From contig CP046179.1 of the NCBI GenBank assembly GCA_014075275.1, positions 3,481,932 to 3,545,931 on the forward strand: a stretch of DNA of 64,000 nt, written 5' to 3'. The DNA comes from Boseongicola sp. GTDB lineage: Bacteria; Pseudomonadota; Alphaproteobacteria; Rhodobacterales; Rhodobacteraceae. Of this stretch, positions 55,208 through 63,926 are shown in pieces. Each line of letters opens with the position of its first letter. Positions within the stretch are counted from its first letter, which is position 1. The notes under the pieces were generated by a model. It had not been told where the DNA came from. It was given only the letters and a program-made list of their open reading frames with translations, and did no database searches. The position numbers and the translations under genes were made by a program.

Positions 55208-55244
55208 AAAGGCGCGCATGGGCAAATCCCGAGCGCGCCTTTTT
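55208..55244 (+). terminator. Rho-independent terminator after the desaturase
   Basis: AAAGGCGCGC / GCGCGCCTTT stem with an inner GGG/CCC pair and a T5 tract. It can serve both the desaturase and the convergent PCu(A)C-like gene. Confidence 0.93.
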
Positions 55245-55262
55245 CGTGTCGATACGTGTGGT

Positions 55263-56024
55263 TTAAGGGATGGTGAAGGTAACGGCGTCGCTGATTGGCG
55301 TGTCGCCGTCCATGTAAGGCATGTGGTTGTTTGCGTTAAGGCTTACGCGCAATGTGTATGTGCCTTTGGGCAATGCTCCGATGGCGTAGGTTTCGTCGTA
55401 CAAGCGACCAAGTTTTAGACCGTTCAAATAGACGTGGGCGTGACCCTGACCGGTAAAGTGCGGCGTGCCATCAGGGGTTTCGATCAAGGACAGTCCTTGG
55501 ATGTCTACCGTCAGATCGAAGCCTTCGCCGCCGATATTGTTCGGCAATGTGAGCCCAACGCTTGGAGCCGGAGTTTCGCTGATGCCTTTGCCGGAACTAT
55601 GTTGCATCCCTTGCATTCCGGCGTGGATGATCCGGGTCGAGATGTCGCCCTTGCCATCAAAGCTGAGCGTGAGAGGAAGAAAACCACCTTCGCTGAAGTC
55701 TTCGCTGGGCGTGCGGAGCATGATGTGTGCGCCGTCCATGGCCAACACGCCCGAGCCATCGGCTGGGATTACAAGAGGGTCGCCCATATGACCGGGGTTC
55801 ATAATGGATACGGCCTCGGCAGAGGGGGAAGTTACTGATGTGAGTGTTGTTGCAGTGCCTTCGTTTTCAAGTGTCATTGCGACCATGAACAAGCCTGGCT
55901 GGCCATGAACCGGCGTAGCTTTGCCATTTAATGCCAAGACCGTTCCTTGGTCGCGCGGAACCAACCAGAAGACGATCCCGGCAACGGCAACTACCCCAAT
56001 GAGTTTTATGATGGTCTTCATCAT
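55263..56024 (-). CDS. PCu(A)C-domain copper-chaperone-like protein
   Basis: 253 residues from the ATG at 56024 after a CAGGG site. An N-terminal signal or membrane anchor (IIKLIGVVAVAGIVFWLV) is followed by a PCu(A)C domain with IMNPGHMGD and MDGAHIMLRTPSED, the Met and His residues that can bind copper, and then a C-terminal beta domain (HVYLNGLKLGRLYDETYAIGALPKGTYTLRV) seen in other bacterial copper or cell-surface proteins. It probably delivers copper in the periplasm, for example to cytochrome oxidase. It is divergent from an unknown membrane protein, 40 bases apart. Confidence 0.82.
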   Translation of the reverse strand: MMKTIIKLIGVVAVAGIVFWLVPRDQGTVLALNGKATPVHGQPGLFMVAMTLENEGTATTLTSVTSPSAEAVSIMNPGHMGDPLVIPADGSGVLAMDGAHIMLRTPSEDFSEGGFLPLTLSFDGKGDISTRIIHAGMQGMQHSSGKGISETPAPSVGLTLPNNIGGEGFDLTVDIQGLSLIETPDGTPHFTGQGHAHVYLNGLKLGRLYDETYAIGALPKGTYTLRVSLNANNHMPYMDGDTPISDAVTFTIP

Positions 56025-56064
56025 GAATTGCCCTGCCACAAAAAGTCGTGTGTAGTCTAACGAA

Positions 56065-57474
56065 ATGACATGTTCGGCAAAGTCCTTAATTTTCGCAATG
56101 GCGCTTTGGGTTTTACCGGCGAGCCCACTTTATGCGCATGCATCGGAGCAGGCGTTTGTTCTGCTGTTGCCCCTCGGGTTTTACGCCGCGGGGGGAACTC
56201 TGGCGGTTATGCTTTCCATAGTGTTGGTCACCCTTGTGCAACCGCATCAATTGGCGAAGCTGTTTCAGAGCAGTGGGAAAGGCAGTGTGCCTGATCTGAC
56301 GTGGCTGGTGGTGGTCAGTTCAGCGTTGGCGACGATCACTGTTTGGGTGCTGCTTTGGATTGGGTTTTACGGGCCGAATGATCCGCAAAGCAATCTGTTG
56401 CCCCTGACAATCTGGACCGTCTGGTGGGTTGGAGTGTTCGTAATTCAGGGCCTGATATTTGACATCTGGAGGTGGCTAAACCCGTGGTGGGGTGCGCACT
56501 GGCTAATGTTTGGCGAAGGCCAGCCGCTGTTGCAGTTGCCTAAATGGCTGTTGGCCTGGCCAGCAGTCGCAATGTTCCTGGCGTTTCAAATCTATGTCCT
56601 GGCCGATATTGCGCCAAGTGACCCGGACCGATTGGCAGGCGTAATCCTTGCGTATTGGCTGTTCAACTTTGCTGGAATGGCAGTCTTTGGTCGGGATGAG
56701 TGGCTGCGTCAGGTTGAGTGTTTCACGGTCTTATTCTCGCTAATCGGAAGCCTAAGAGCGGGTCAGATGTGGCAGCGCTGGCGGATCGGCTTCCCAGGAT
56801 GGGCAAGTTCAGAGCTTGCGCCCTTGGATCTGAGCCGGGCTACTTTTTGTTTGATGATTCTGGCGTCGGGCAGTTTTGACGGATTGCAGGAGACCTTCTG
56901 GTGGCTTGGCGTTCTGGGCATTAACCCCTTGGAGTTTCCAGGGCGTTCTGCGGTTGTTGGTGCGTCTGCTTTGGGGCTGTTGGCTGCGAACGCGAGTTTG
57001 ATTGCGGTTTTTGCCGGGGCGGTTTGGGTCGGGCTGTTTGCGTTGAATGCGGCGGGCGGCGGCAGGCCAGTTGGATTTCAAGAGGCGTTTACCTCGTTGG
57101 CAATTACGATACTGCCAATTGCGCTTGGGTATCACGTTGCACATTATCTGGTAAGTTTTCTTGTTCAAATACAGTATGTTATGTCGACACTTTCAGATCC
57201 GTTGGCCAAAGGTTGGAACCTATTCGGCCTGGGTACGCTGCGCGTGATGACGGGATTTCTGAACACTCCGGGAACGGTGAAAATGATCTGGCTGACGCAG
57301 GCAGGTGCGGTTGTAATCTCGCATATTTTGGCGGTTTTGATGAGCCACAATATCGCCGCTCGCTTTTGCAGTGGACGTCGGAACCTGATCCTTGTTCAAG
57401 TCGGTTTGAGTGTTCTGATGATCGCTTATACTGTGTTCGGGCTATGGCTTTTGGCCAGTCCGCGAGGGGCGTGA
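56065..57474 (+). CDS. Polytopic membrane protein of unknown function
   Basis: 469 residues. A signal-like start (to about residue 26, ending YAHA) and about 11-12 membrane segments, many Trp-rich (LTIWTVWWVGVFVIQ). It has a charged loop (GRDEWLRQVE) around residue 215 and a conserved-looking His pair (YHVAHYLV) near residue 357. No family is recognised. It is divergent from the PCu(A)C-like gene, so a copper- or oxidase-related role is possible. It ends 95 bases before the next transporter gene. Confidence 0.75.
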   Translation: MTCSAKSLIFAMALWVLPASPLYAHASEQAFVLLLPLGFYAAGGTLAVMLSIVLVTLVQPHQLAKLFQSSGKGSVPDLTWLVVVSSALATITVWVLLWIGFYGPNDPQSNLLPLTIWTVWWVGVFVIQGLIFDIWRWLNPWWGAHWLMFGEGQPLLQLPKWLLAWPAVAMFLAFQIYVLADIAPSDPDRLAGVILAYWLFNFAGMAVFGRDEWLRQVECFTVLFSLIGSLRAGQMWQRWRIGFPGWASSELAPLDLSRATFCLMILASGSFDGLQETFWWLGVLGINPLEFPGRSAVVGASALGLLAANASLIAVFAGAVWVGLFALNAAGGGRPVGFQEAFTSLAITILPIALGYHVAHYLVSFLVQIQYVMSTLSDPLAKGWNLFGLGTLRVMTGFLNTPGTVKMIWLTQAGAVVISHILAVLMSHNIAARFCSGRRNLILVQVGLSVLMIAYTVFGLWLLASPRGA

Positions 57475-57569
57475 AGGCGAGAAAGTTGTAGACATTTCAT
57501 TTGCACACACACAAAATCGACGCAGAACAACAGACAAGAATACGTGAAAATCTCAGGGAGGGCCGAAAC

Positions 57570-58874
57570 GTGTCCAACAAGAAATCCAAAACAATGAACG
57601 TCAGTCGTCGATCTGCGGTGCTTGGAATTGGTGCCGGTGTTGGGGCAGTTTCTGCGGCGGGCATTTTGCCGGGAAGCCTTGGGTTTGCGCAGGCGCAAAG
57701 CTCTGCGCCGATCAAAATCGGTTTTCAGAAACATGCGACCGGTATCGGCGCTGCTTACGGACGCTGGTATGATGCGACCACGACGGCAGCGGCTAAGCGT
57801 ATCAACGACATGGGTGGGATCAACGGACGCCCCGTTGAGATCATCACCGAGGACGACGGCGCAGACCCGAAACGTGGGGCCGAAGTTCTGGAAAAGTTTG
57901 CAACCCAGCACGAATGTGATGTGGCCTTTGGCACCTTGTTCAGCCACGTCGTAATCGGGTCGGCGCCGCGGGCGGGCGAACTGAAACTGCCTTATTTCGT
58001 TGTATCCGAAGGCCATCACGTGGCCAGCGGTATGCTGAACCGGTACACGCTTCAGCCAGGTATTACGGATGTGAAGAGCCAGGTTCAGTCAATGGCACCC
58101 TTTGTGGCGGATAATCTGGGTAAGAAAGTCACGATGATTTATCCTGACTTTGCCTTTGGCCATGATCACCGCGATTTCTTTTCTGCGGCGATTGAGGCGC
58201 AGGGAGGCGAAGTTGTTGCCAAGATCGCCATTCCGCCGTCTGAGACATCATTCACGCGTTACTTCCCATCGATCCCGCGCGAGACCGAGGTGGTATATCA
58301 TGTGATGGTGGGTCCAGCGGTTTTGACGTTTGTGAAGGAACTGGGCGAATTCTTTGGGCCGAACAGCCCTGAGATTTTTGGCTTTATCGACAGTTTGGAA
58401 GCGGTTGATATCACGAGCCCGGGTTTGGAATTTCTGGAAGGGTCTTATTTCTGGGAAGGCAATCCGCGTCACGCGCAGGCAAATCAGTCATCGTTCGATG
58501 CGAACTTCCGTGCAGCGGTTGGTGTTGATGATCGCGGAGCATCGGTAGCTGATAGCAAGGATGTGTCCACCTATGCCCATATGTTTGGGTGCTGGGAAAC
58601 GCTGAATATCATCAAAGCGGGAATGGAAAGTGCCGATTATCAGGGGCCGGGAGATCGAGCCAAGCTGATTGAAGCGGTTGAGGCGATGACCGATATGCCG
58701 CATTCGGATGATCATCCGCAGGGGGCGAAGCGCTTTAACGGCAAAACGCACCAGACGTTCGGCAGTCAATACATTTCGAGAGTGACGGACGGCAAGTTGG
58801 TTGTGGCGCATACGGCGTCGATTGAAGACGGTCTTTACGAAGACGAGGTCGACTATACCACCCAGGCGCTCTGA
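57570..58874 (+). CDS. Branched-chain-amino-acid/amide-type ABC binding protein (LivK family, Tat-exported)
   Basis: 434 residues. The GTG at 57570 follows AGGGAGGG. The N-terminus has a twin-arginine motif (NVSRRSAVLG) followed by a hydrophobic stretch and AQA cleavage site, so the folded protein is likely exported by Tat. A periplasmic-binding-protein type 1 (LivJ/AmiC/FmdD) fold follows (PIKIGFQKHATGIGAAYGRWYD, ITEDDGADPKRGAEVLEKF). Its genes order (binding protein, LivH, LivM, LivG, LivF, enamidase) suggests import of an N-heterocyclic acid or amide. Confidence 0.92.
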   Translation: MSNKKSKTMNVSRRSAVLGIGAGVGAVSAAGILPGSLGFAQAQSSAPIKIGFQKHATGIGAAYGRWYDATTTAAAKRINDMGGINGRPVEIITEDDGADPKRGAEVLEKFATQHECDVAFGTLFSHVVIGSAPRAGELKLPYFVVSEGHHVASGMLNRYTLQPGITDVKSQVQSMAPFVADNLGKKVTMIYPDFAFGHDHRDFFSAAIEAQGGEVVAKIAIPPSETSFTRYFPSIPRETEVVYHVMVGPAVLTFVKELGEFFGPNSPEIFGFIDSLEAVDITSPGLEFLEGSYFWEGNPRHAQANQSSFDANFRAAVGVDDRGASVADSKDVSTYAHMFGCWETLNIIKAGMESADYQGPGDRAKLIEAVEAMTDMPHSDDHPQGAKRFNGKTHQTFGSQYISRVTDGKLVVAHTASIEDGLYEDEVDYTTQAL

Positions 58875-58913
58875 TCTGATCCAAAGCTCTGATAAAACAG
58901 GCAAAAAGTTGCA

Positions 58914-59840
58914 ATGGATTTTGGCCCACACTTGATGCTCGCCTCCCTTGAGGGGGCGGTCATCGCTGCCATTCTGGCGTTAACAGCCATGGGATTGAGC
59001 ATCGTTTTTGGTGTGATGCGGGTTGTGAACGTAGCCCACGGTGAATTTTACATGCTGGGCGCTGTTTTGGCCTGGTATGTGACGACGTTGATTGGCGGAC
59101 ATCCTGCTCTGGGGTTCGTTGCCGCGTTGGTGATTGCGCCGGTATTGGTGGCGTGTTTGGCGGCGGGGGCGGACCAACTGATCCTGAAGCGGATCAAATA
59201 CGACCCCGACCGAACCATCGTCGGCACCATCGGGATGCTGTACATCATCCAGCAATCAACGCTAATGACCTTTGGTCCAGAGGCGAGGCCAGTTGAGGCA
59301 CCGTTTAACACCCGGTTGTCGCTGCCGTGGTTCGAGTTTGGCAAGAACGGATTTCAGATGATCTGGCCCTGGGGGCTGAGCACGACGAGTTACAAGCTGT
59401 TCGTCATCGTGGCTGCGGTTGTGGTTTTGCTGGCCATCTGGATGCTGCTGACGCGCACAAAGATCGGGTTGATCATGCGTGCCACGCAACAAGACAGCGA
59501 GACGGCACAAGCCTTTGGAGTGCCGGTTGGGCGGGTTTATAGCTGGGTTTTTGGTTTTGGCGCAGGGCTGGCAGCGTTAGGTGCCGTGCTGGTGGTGCCG
59601 ATTCAGCAGGCACATTACCTGATGGGGCATGATCCGCTTTTGCTGGCGTTTATCGTGGTCATAATTGGTGGGTTGGGGAGTCTGCCGGGCACTATTATCG
59701 CAGCACTTGTCATTGGCATGGCCGACGGGATCATATCGGTATTCTTTTCGCCGACGCTGGCGAAAATAATCGCGACATTTCTTGTGGCCATGGTCTTGGT
59801 CTTTCGTCCGCAGGGGCTATTGGGCAGGTCTACGTCATGA
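58914..59840 (+). CDS. Branched-chain-type ABC permease LivH
   Basis: 308 residues, about 8 membrane segments. Typical LivH pieces: LTAMGLSIVFGVMRVVNVAHGEFYMLGAVLAW and FGVPVGRVYSWVFGFGAGLAALGAVLVVPI. It forms the channel with LivM and overlaps that gene by 4 bases. Confidence 0.94.
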   Translation: MDFGPHLMLASLEGAVIAAILALTAMGLSIVFGVMRVVNVAHGEFYMLGAVLAWYVTTLIGGHPALGFVAALVIAPVLVACLAAGADQLILKRIKYDPDRTIVGTIGMLYIIQQSTLMTFGPEARPVEAPFNTRLSLPWFEFGKNGFQMIWPWGLSTTSYKLFVIVAAVVVLLAIWMLLTRTKIGLIMRATQQDSETAQAFGVPVGRVYSWVFGFGAGLAALGAVLVVPIQQAHYLMGHDPLLLAFIVVIIGGLGSLPGTIIAALVIGMADGIISVFFSPTLAKIIATFLVAMVLVFRPQGLLGRSTS

Positions 59841-60781
59841 CCCAAGAGGCGAAATCACGGGTGCTACATTTTAGTGTTTTGGCGTTGCTGATCGTGCTGT
59901 TTTTTGTATTGCCCGCCTATCATGTTGGAGTCTTTTCGCGGGTCATGGTGTTGGCCATCTATGCGATGGGGTTCAATCTGCTGTTTGGCTACACAGGGCT
60001 TTTGAGCCTTGGACATGCAATGTTTTTCGCCGCCGGTATGTATGGCTTTGGGTTGACGACAAACCTGGTCGGATGGCCAGTGCCGGTGGCCTTTGCGTTT
60101 GGGATATTGTGCGCGGGCGCTTTGGCGATGGCGGTTGGGTTTCTGGCACTTCGGACGGCGGGTGTTGCGTTTATGATCGTGACACTGATGTTTGCGCAGA
60201 CTGCTTATCTGGTGGTGCTTTACTTTGGTACTTACACGCGGGGCGATGAAGGCTTTGTCATTCAACAGGCGCAGCGGACGCTTGCCGGCATCGACCTGAC
60301 GACCGAGACGGCGCGATATTTCACTGCGTTTACGCTGTTTGCGGTTTGTTTTCTGGGGTTCGCGCGACTGGTGCAAACGCCATTCGGCAAGACGCTGGTC
60401 GCCATTCGCGAGAATGAAGAACGCGCGCGGATGCTTGGATATGACGCGCATAGACACAAACTGAAGGCGTTGGTTATTTCAGGTGCGGTATCGGGCGTGG
60501 CAGGGGCGGCATATGCGTTGTTGTTTGGATATGTCGGGGCAACGTTTTCCACGGTTCAATATTCGATATTCCCTTTGCTATGGGTATTGTTAGGCGGTGC
60601 TGGAACCACGATCGGGCCGTTGATTGGTGTGATCTTTATGTTCTATCTGATTGATATTTCAAGCTCTTATACGAATGCCTACATGCTGGTAGCTGGTGTG
60701 GCGTTGGTGTTGTTAACGGTGTTTGCGCCGCAGGGCCTTATCGGCACATTGCGCGACCGAGTTTATCGGTGGCTGCCATGA
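59837..60781 (+). CDS. Branched-chain-type ABC permease LivM
   Basis: 314 residues. LivM signatures: FNLLFGYTGLLSLGHAMFFAAGMYG and AIRENEERARMLGYDAHRHKLKALVISGAVSGVAGAAYALLFGYV. The second channel subunit. Overlaps LivH and LivG, so the operon is translationally coupled. Confidence 0.94.
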   Translation: MTQEAKSRVLHFSVLALLIVLFFVLPAYHVGVFSRVMVLAIYAMGFNLLFGYTGLLSLGHAMFFAAGMYGFGLTTNLVGWPVPVAFAFGILCAGALAMAVGFLALRTAGVAFMIVTLMFAQTAYLVVLYFGTYTRGDEGFVIQQAQRTLAGIDLTTETARYFTAFTLFAVCFLGFARLVQTPFGKTLVAIRENEERARMLGYDAHRHKLKALVISGAVSGVAGAAYALLFGYVGATFSTVQYSIFPLLWVLLGGAGTTIGPLIGVIFMFYLIDISSSYTNAYMLVAGVALVLLTVFAPQGLIGTLRDRVYRWLP

Positions 60782-61500
60782 CAATCCTTGAGACAAGAAA
60801 GCTGACGAAGACCTACGGGGGCGTTGAGGCGAACCGCGACGTTGATTTTCAGTTGGCGCAGGGAATGGTGACGGCGTTGATCGGGCCTAACGGAGCTGGA
60901 AAATCCACTTTTGTCGGGATGGTCAGCGGGCGCACTGAGGCCACCAGCGGGGCCGTTTTTTTCGAAGGCAAAGATATCAGCCATTTGCCGGCGCATCAGC
61001 GCATTCAATTGGGACTGGCCTATACGTTTCAGATTACTTCGGTATTTGCTGGATTGTCAGTGAATGAAAATGTTGCTCTGGCGGCGCGTCGAACCTTGGC
61101 GGGTCAAGACGGGTCGCTGGAAGAAGTGGTTCATCAGGCATTGGATCGCGTTGGTATTGCTGACCGCGCAGATCAGATTGCTGGTGATTTAAGTTATGGG
61201 CACCAGCGGCTGCTGGAGATTGCCATGGGGTTGGTCCAGCGTCCGAAGGTGTTCATTCTGGATGAGCCGACGCAAGGGTTGGCCGAGACTGAGGTTGACG
61301 ACTTTATTCAACTGGTGCGATCGCTGGCGGGGCATACGACGATTTTGCTGATCGAACACAATATGAAGGTCGTCATGGAAACGGCTGATTTCATTACTGT
61401 TCTGGACAATGGTCGGACCCTATCTGAAGGCACACCTGCCGAAATTCGGGCAAATGCGGCGGTGGAAGCCGCCTATCTGGGAACGTCGGCGGATGCTTGA
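60778..61500 (+). CDS. Branched-chain-type ABC ATPase LivG
   Basis: 240 residues from the ATG at 60778 (ATGA overlap with LivM). Walker A GPNGAGKSTFVGMVSG, Q-loop FQITSVFAGLSV, signature LSYGHQRLLEIAMGL, Walker B VFILDEPTQGL, H-loop IEHNM. The signature LSYGH replaces the usual LSGGQ, as is common in LivG proteins. Confidence 0.94.
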   Translation: MTILETRKLTKTYGGVEANRDVDFQLAQGMVTALIGPNGAGKSTFVGMVSGRTEATSGAVFFEGKDISHLPAHQRIQLGLAYTFQITSVFAGLSVNENVALAARRTLAGQDGSLEEVVHQALDRVGIADRADQIAGDLSYGHQRLLEIAMGLVQRPKVFILDEPTQGLAETEVDDFIQLVRSLAGHTTILLIEHNMKVVMETADFITVLDNGRTLSEGTPAEIRANAAVEAAYLGTSADA

Positions 61501-62188
61501 GGTCAAGGATATCCACGTTGCTTATGGGCAGGTGAAGACACTGCATGGCGTGTCCTTGAAAGTGAAGGCGTCGGAAATCCTGTGTCTGTTGGGTCGCAAT
61601 GGCGCTGGCAAGACGACGACATTAAAGTCGATCATGGGTTTGTTACCTGTTTCTGCAGGTAGCGTGACGCTGGAAGGGCAGTCCTTGTTGGACTTGCAGC
61701 CGCATCACATTCCGCGCCATGGAATCGGGTATATTCCGCAGGGACGCCGGTTATTTCCCGAACTGACGGTGGCTGAGAACATTGAAATTGGGTTGATGGC
61801 GCGAAAGCAGGGGCCGGATACGCGTGAATGGGTGCTGGAGTTGTTCCCAAGGCTTCGCGAGCGCCTTGGCCAACAGGCGGGCACATTGTCGGGGGGAGAG
61901 CAACAGATGCTGGCCACGGCCCGCGCCTTGTGCTTGCGCCCCAAAGTTTTGTTGCTGGACGAGCCAACCGAGGGTTTGCAGCCGTCGATGATCGAACAAA
62001 TCCGTCAGGTCATTGTGAAAATGCGCGACGAGGGGTTTGCGATCATACTGGTTGAGCAGAGAATGGATGCCATCCTGGCACTGGCGGATCGGGTAACGTT
62101 TATCGAGAACGGCCGGGACATTGATGCGATGACCGGGGACGCATTGAAGAAAGACCCCGAAAAGCTGAAACAGTATTTGGGTGTTTAA
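61493..62188 (+). CDS. Branched-chain-type ABC ATPase LivF
   Basis: 231 residues from the ATG at 61493, overlapping LivG by 8 bases. Walker A GRNGAGKTTTLKSIMGL, signature LSGGEQQMLATARAL, Walker B VLLLDEPTEGLQPS, H-loop VEQRM. It completes the transporter. Confidence 0.94.
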   Translation: MLEVKDIHVAYGQVKTLHGVSLKVKASEILCLLGRNGAGKTTTLKSIMGLLPVSAGSVTLEGQSLLDLQPHHIPRHGIGYIPQGRRLFPELTVAENIEIGLMARKQGPDTREWVLELFPRLRERLGQQAGTLSGGEQQMLATARALCLRPKVLLLDEPTEGLQPSMIEQIRQVIVKMRDEGFAIILVEQRMDAILALADRVTFIENGRDIDAMTGDALKKDPEKLKQYLGV

Positions 62189-62206
62189 AACCCGTTTTGG
62201 CGGGTT
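62189..62206 (+). terminator. Weak hairpin between LivF and enamidase genes
   Basis: AACCCG-TTTTGG-CGGGTT directly after the LivF stop. No T run follows, so transcription probably continues into the enamidase gene. Confidence 0.35.
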
Positions 62207-62253
62207 CGGAATTGTCGTTAGATTGAATAGCAATGAGCTTGGGAGCAGATGCT

Positions 62254-63417
62254 ATGAGCAAACTTGTCGTTAAAAACATAGGTCAGATACTTTCGGGGAA
62301 GCTGGAAGAGCCGATTTTTGATGGTGATTGCATGGTTGCGGCAGACGGCAAGATTTCGGCCTGGGGACGTGAGGCTGATCTGGATTGCGACGGGGCCACC
62401 AGTGTTGTCGATGCCAATGGGGTGACGTTGGCACCCGGGTTAATTGACAGCCATGTGCATCCGGTCGTTGGTGACTACACACCACGCCAGCAGCAGCTTC
62501 ACTGGATCGACAGCACCCTGCATGGCGGTGTTACGACGATGATCTCGGCGGGTGAAGTTCATATGCCCGGTCGTCCGAAAGATGTTGTGGGTTTGAAGGC
62601 GATGGCGATTGCATCGCAGCGTTGGTACGAGAATTTTCGTCCATCCGGTGTAAAGGTACATGGTGGTGCCCCGGTCATCGAACACGGTATGGTCGAAGAT
62701 GATTTCCGCGAGATGTCGGAAGCTGGTGTGAAGCTGTTGGGCGAAGTTGGTTTGGGCACCGTCAAGGACGGCAAGACGGCGCAAGAAATGGTGGGGTGGG
62801 CCCGCAAGTATGGGATGCAGAGCACGATCCATACGGGCGGTCCTTCCATTCCGGGGTCCGGATTGATTGATGCCGATATGGTCATGGAGACCGGTACGGA
62901 TGTGATTGGGCATATCAATGGTGGGCATTCGGCACTGCCGGACGATCAGATTGTTTGTCTATGCGAAAGCTGTAAGGCGGCTTTTGAGATTGTGCACAAC
63001 GGCAACGAGCGTGCGGCGGTGCTGACGGTGAATACGGCGCGCGAGTTGGGCAAACTGGATCAGGTGATATTGGGCACCGATGGTCCGGCGGGATCTGGCG
63101 TTCAGCCGTTGGGTATTCTGCGGATGATCGCAATGCTGTCGGCCTTTGGGAATGTCCCGGCGGAGCAAGCTTTTTGTTTTGGGTCCGGCAATACCGCGCG
63201 GCAACGAGAGCTGGATGTGGGATTGATCGAGGTTGGAATGTCGGCGGATTTCGTGTTGTTGGATCAGGCGCAGCATTCACCCGGAAAGACGATGCTGGAG
63301 TCTGTTCAGCAGGGCAATCTGCCAGGCGTGGGAATGACTATCATCGATGGCGTTGTGCGCAGCGAGCGCAGTCGGAACACGCCGCCTGCAATGCGGTTAC
63401 CCGAGATAGTCCTTTAA
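62254..63417 (+). CDS. Enamidase-type amidohydrolase
   Basis: 387 residues from the ATG at 62254 after GGGAG. Matches the enamidase known from nicotinate breakdown in most landmarks: MSKLVVKNIGQILSGKLEEP start, APGLIDSHVHPVVGDYTPRQQ with the metal His, LHGGVTTMISAGEVHMPGRPKD, VKVHGGAPVIEHGMVEDDF, LGEVGLGTVK (metal-binding region), HINGGHSALPDDQ (His) and TDGPAGSGVQPLGILRM (Asp). The C-terminus SRNTPPA also agrees. It hydrolyses the enamide ring of 1,4,5,6-tetrahydro-6-oxonicotinate to 2-formylglutarate plus ammonia. Other cyclic enamides are possible substrates. Its neighbours (transporter, MarR regulator) suit a catabolic island. Confidence 0.88.
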   Translation: MSKLVVKNIGQILSGKLEEPIFDGDCMVAADGKISAWGREADLDCDGATSVVDANGVTLAPGLIDSHVHPVVGDYTPRQQQLHWIDSTLHGGVTTMISAGEVHMPGRPKDVVGLKAMAIASQRWYENFRPSGVKVHGGAPVIEHGMVEDDFREMSEAGVKLLGEVGLGTVKDGKTAQEMVGWARKYGMQSTIHTGGPSIPGSGLIDADMVMETGTDVIGHINGGHSALPDDQIVCLCESCKAAFEIVHNGNERAAVLTVNTARELGKLDQVILGTDGPAGSGVQPLGILRMIAMLSAFGNVPAEQAFCFGSGNTARQRELDVGLIEVGMSADFVLLDQAQHSPGKTMLESVQQGNLPGVGMTIIDGVVRSERSRNTPPAMRLPEIVL

Positions 63418-63418
63418 A

Positions 63419-63865
63419 TCAGGTGATTTTTCGCAAGAGAGCAACCAGAGATCTGCGTTCAGCACCGGTGAGCGGAGCAAGCGTTTCGTCGGTGATCTGA
63501 ACTCCGGACGTTTTCAGATCACTGATCAAGGACTGTCCTTTGGCTGTCAGCGAGATAATCGAGCGCCGTTTGTCGACCTGATCGGGGACTGATTGCACAA
63601 GTCCTTTGGATTTCAGGCGGTCGACGACACCTTTGACCGTGGCGACGTCCATTGCGGCAAGACGGCCCAAGTGGTTTTGCGAAACCGAGCCAACCTCGAA
63701 TACACGGATGAGAGTGCTGAACTGTGTCGCCGTCAAATTTTCGACCGCGTGTTTTTGGAAGATGACGGCGTGGCGCTGGCTGGCCAAACGCAAAAGATAT
63801 CCGACCTGTTCTTCAAGGACATAAGGAATGTCGCGTGTCGGTGATGTCTGTTCGGCCATAGGCAT
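63419..63865 (-). CDS. MarR-family transcriptional regulator
   Basis: 148 residues from the ATG at 63865, with GGATGAGG 5-6 bases before it; longer starts are open. A MarR winged helix (TATQFSTLIRVFEVGSVSQNHLGRLAAMDVATVKGVVDRLKSKGLV) with the wing sequence DKRRSIISLT. It points toward the enamidase gene end-to-end (1-base gap). MarR proteins such as NicR control nicotinate genes elsewhere, so it may repress this cluster until its aromatic substrate appears. Confidence 0.92.
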   Translation of the reverse strand: MPMAEQTSPTRDIPYVLEEQVGYLLRLASQRHAVIFQKHAVENLTATQFSTLIRVFEVGSVSQNHLGRLAAMDVATVKGVVDRLKSKGLVQSVPDQVDKRRSIISLTAKGQSLISDLKTSGVQITDETLAPLTGAERRSLVALLRKIT

Positions 63866-63926
63866 CGATACCTCATCCAAACTGTCTGGCACAACCATTC
63901 CGCATTGATTTGCGGGGGCTGTCACC

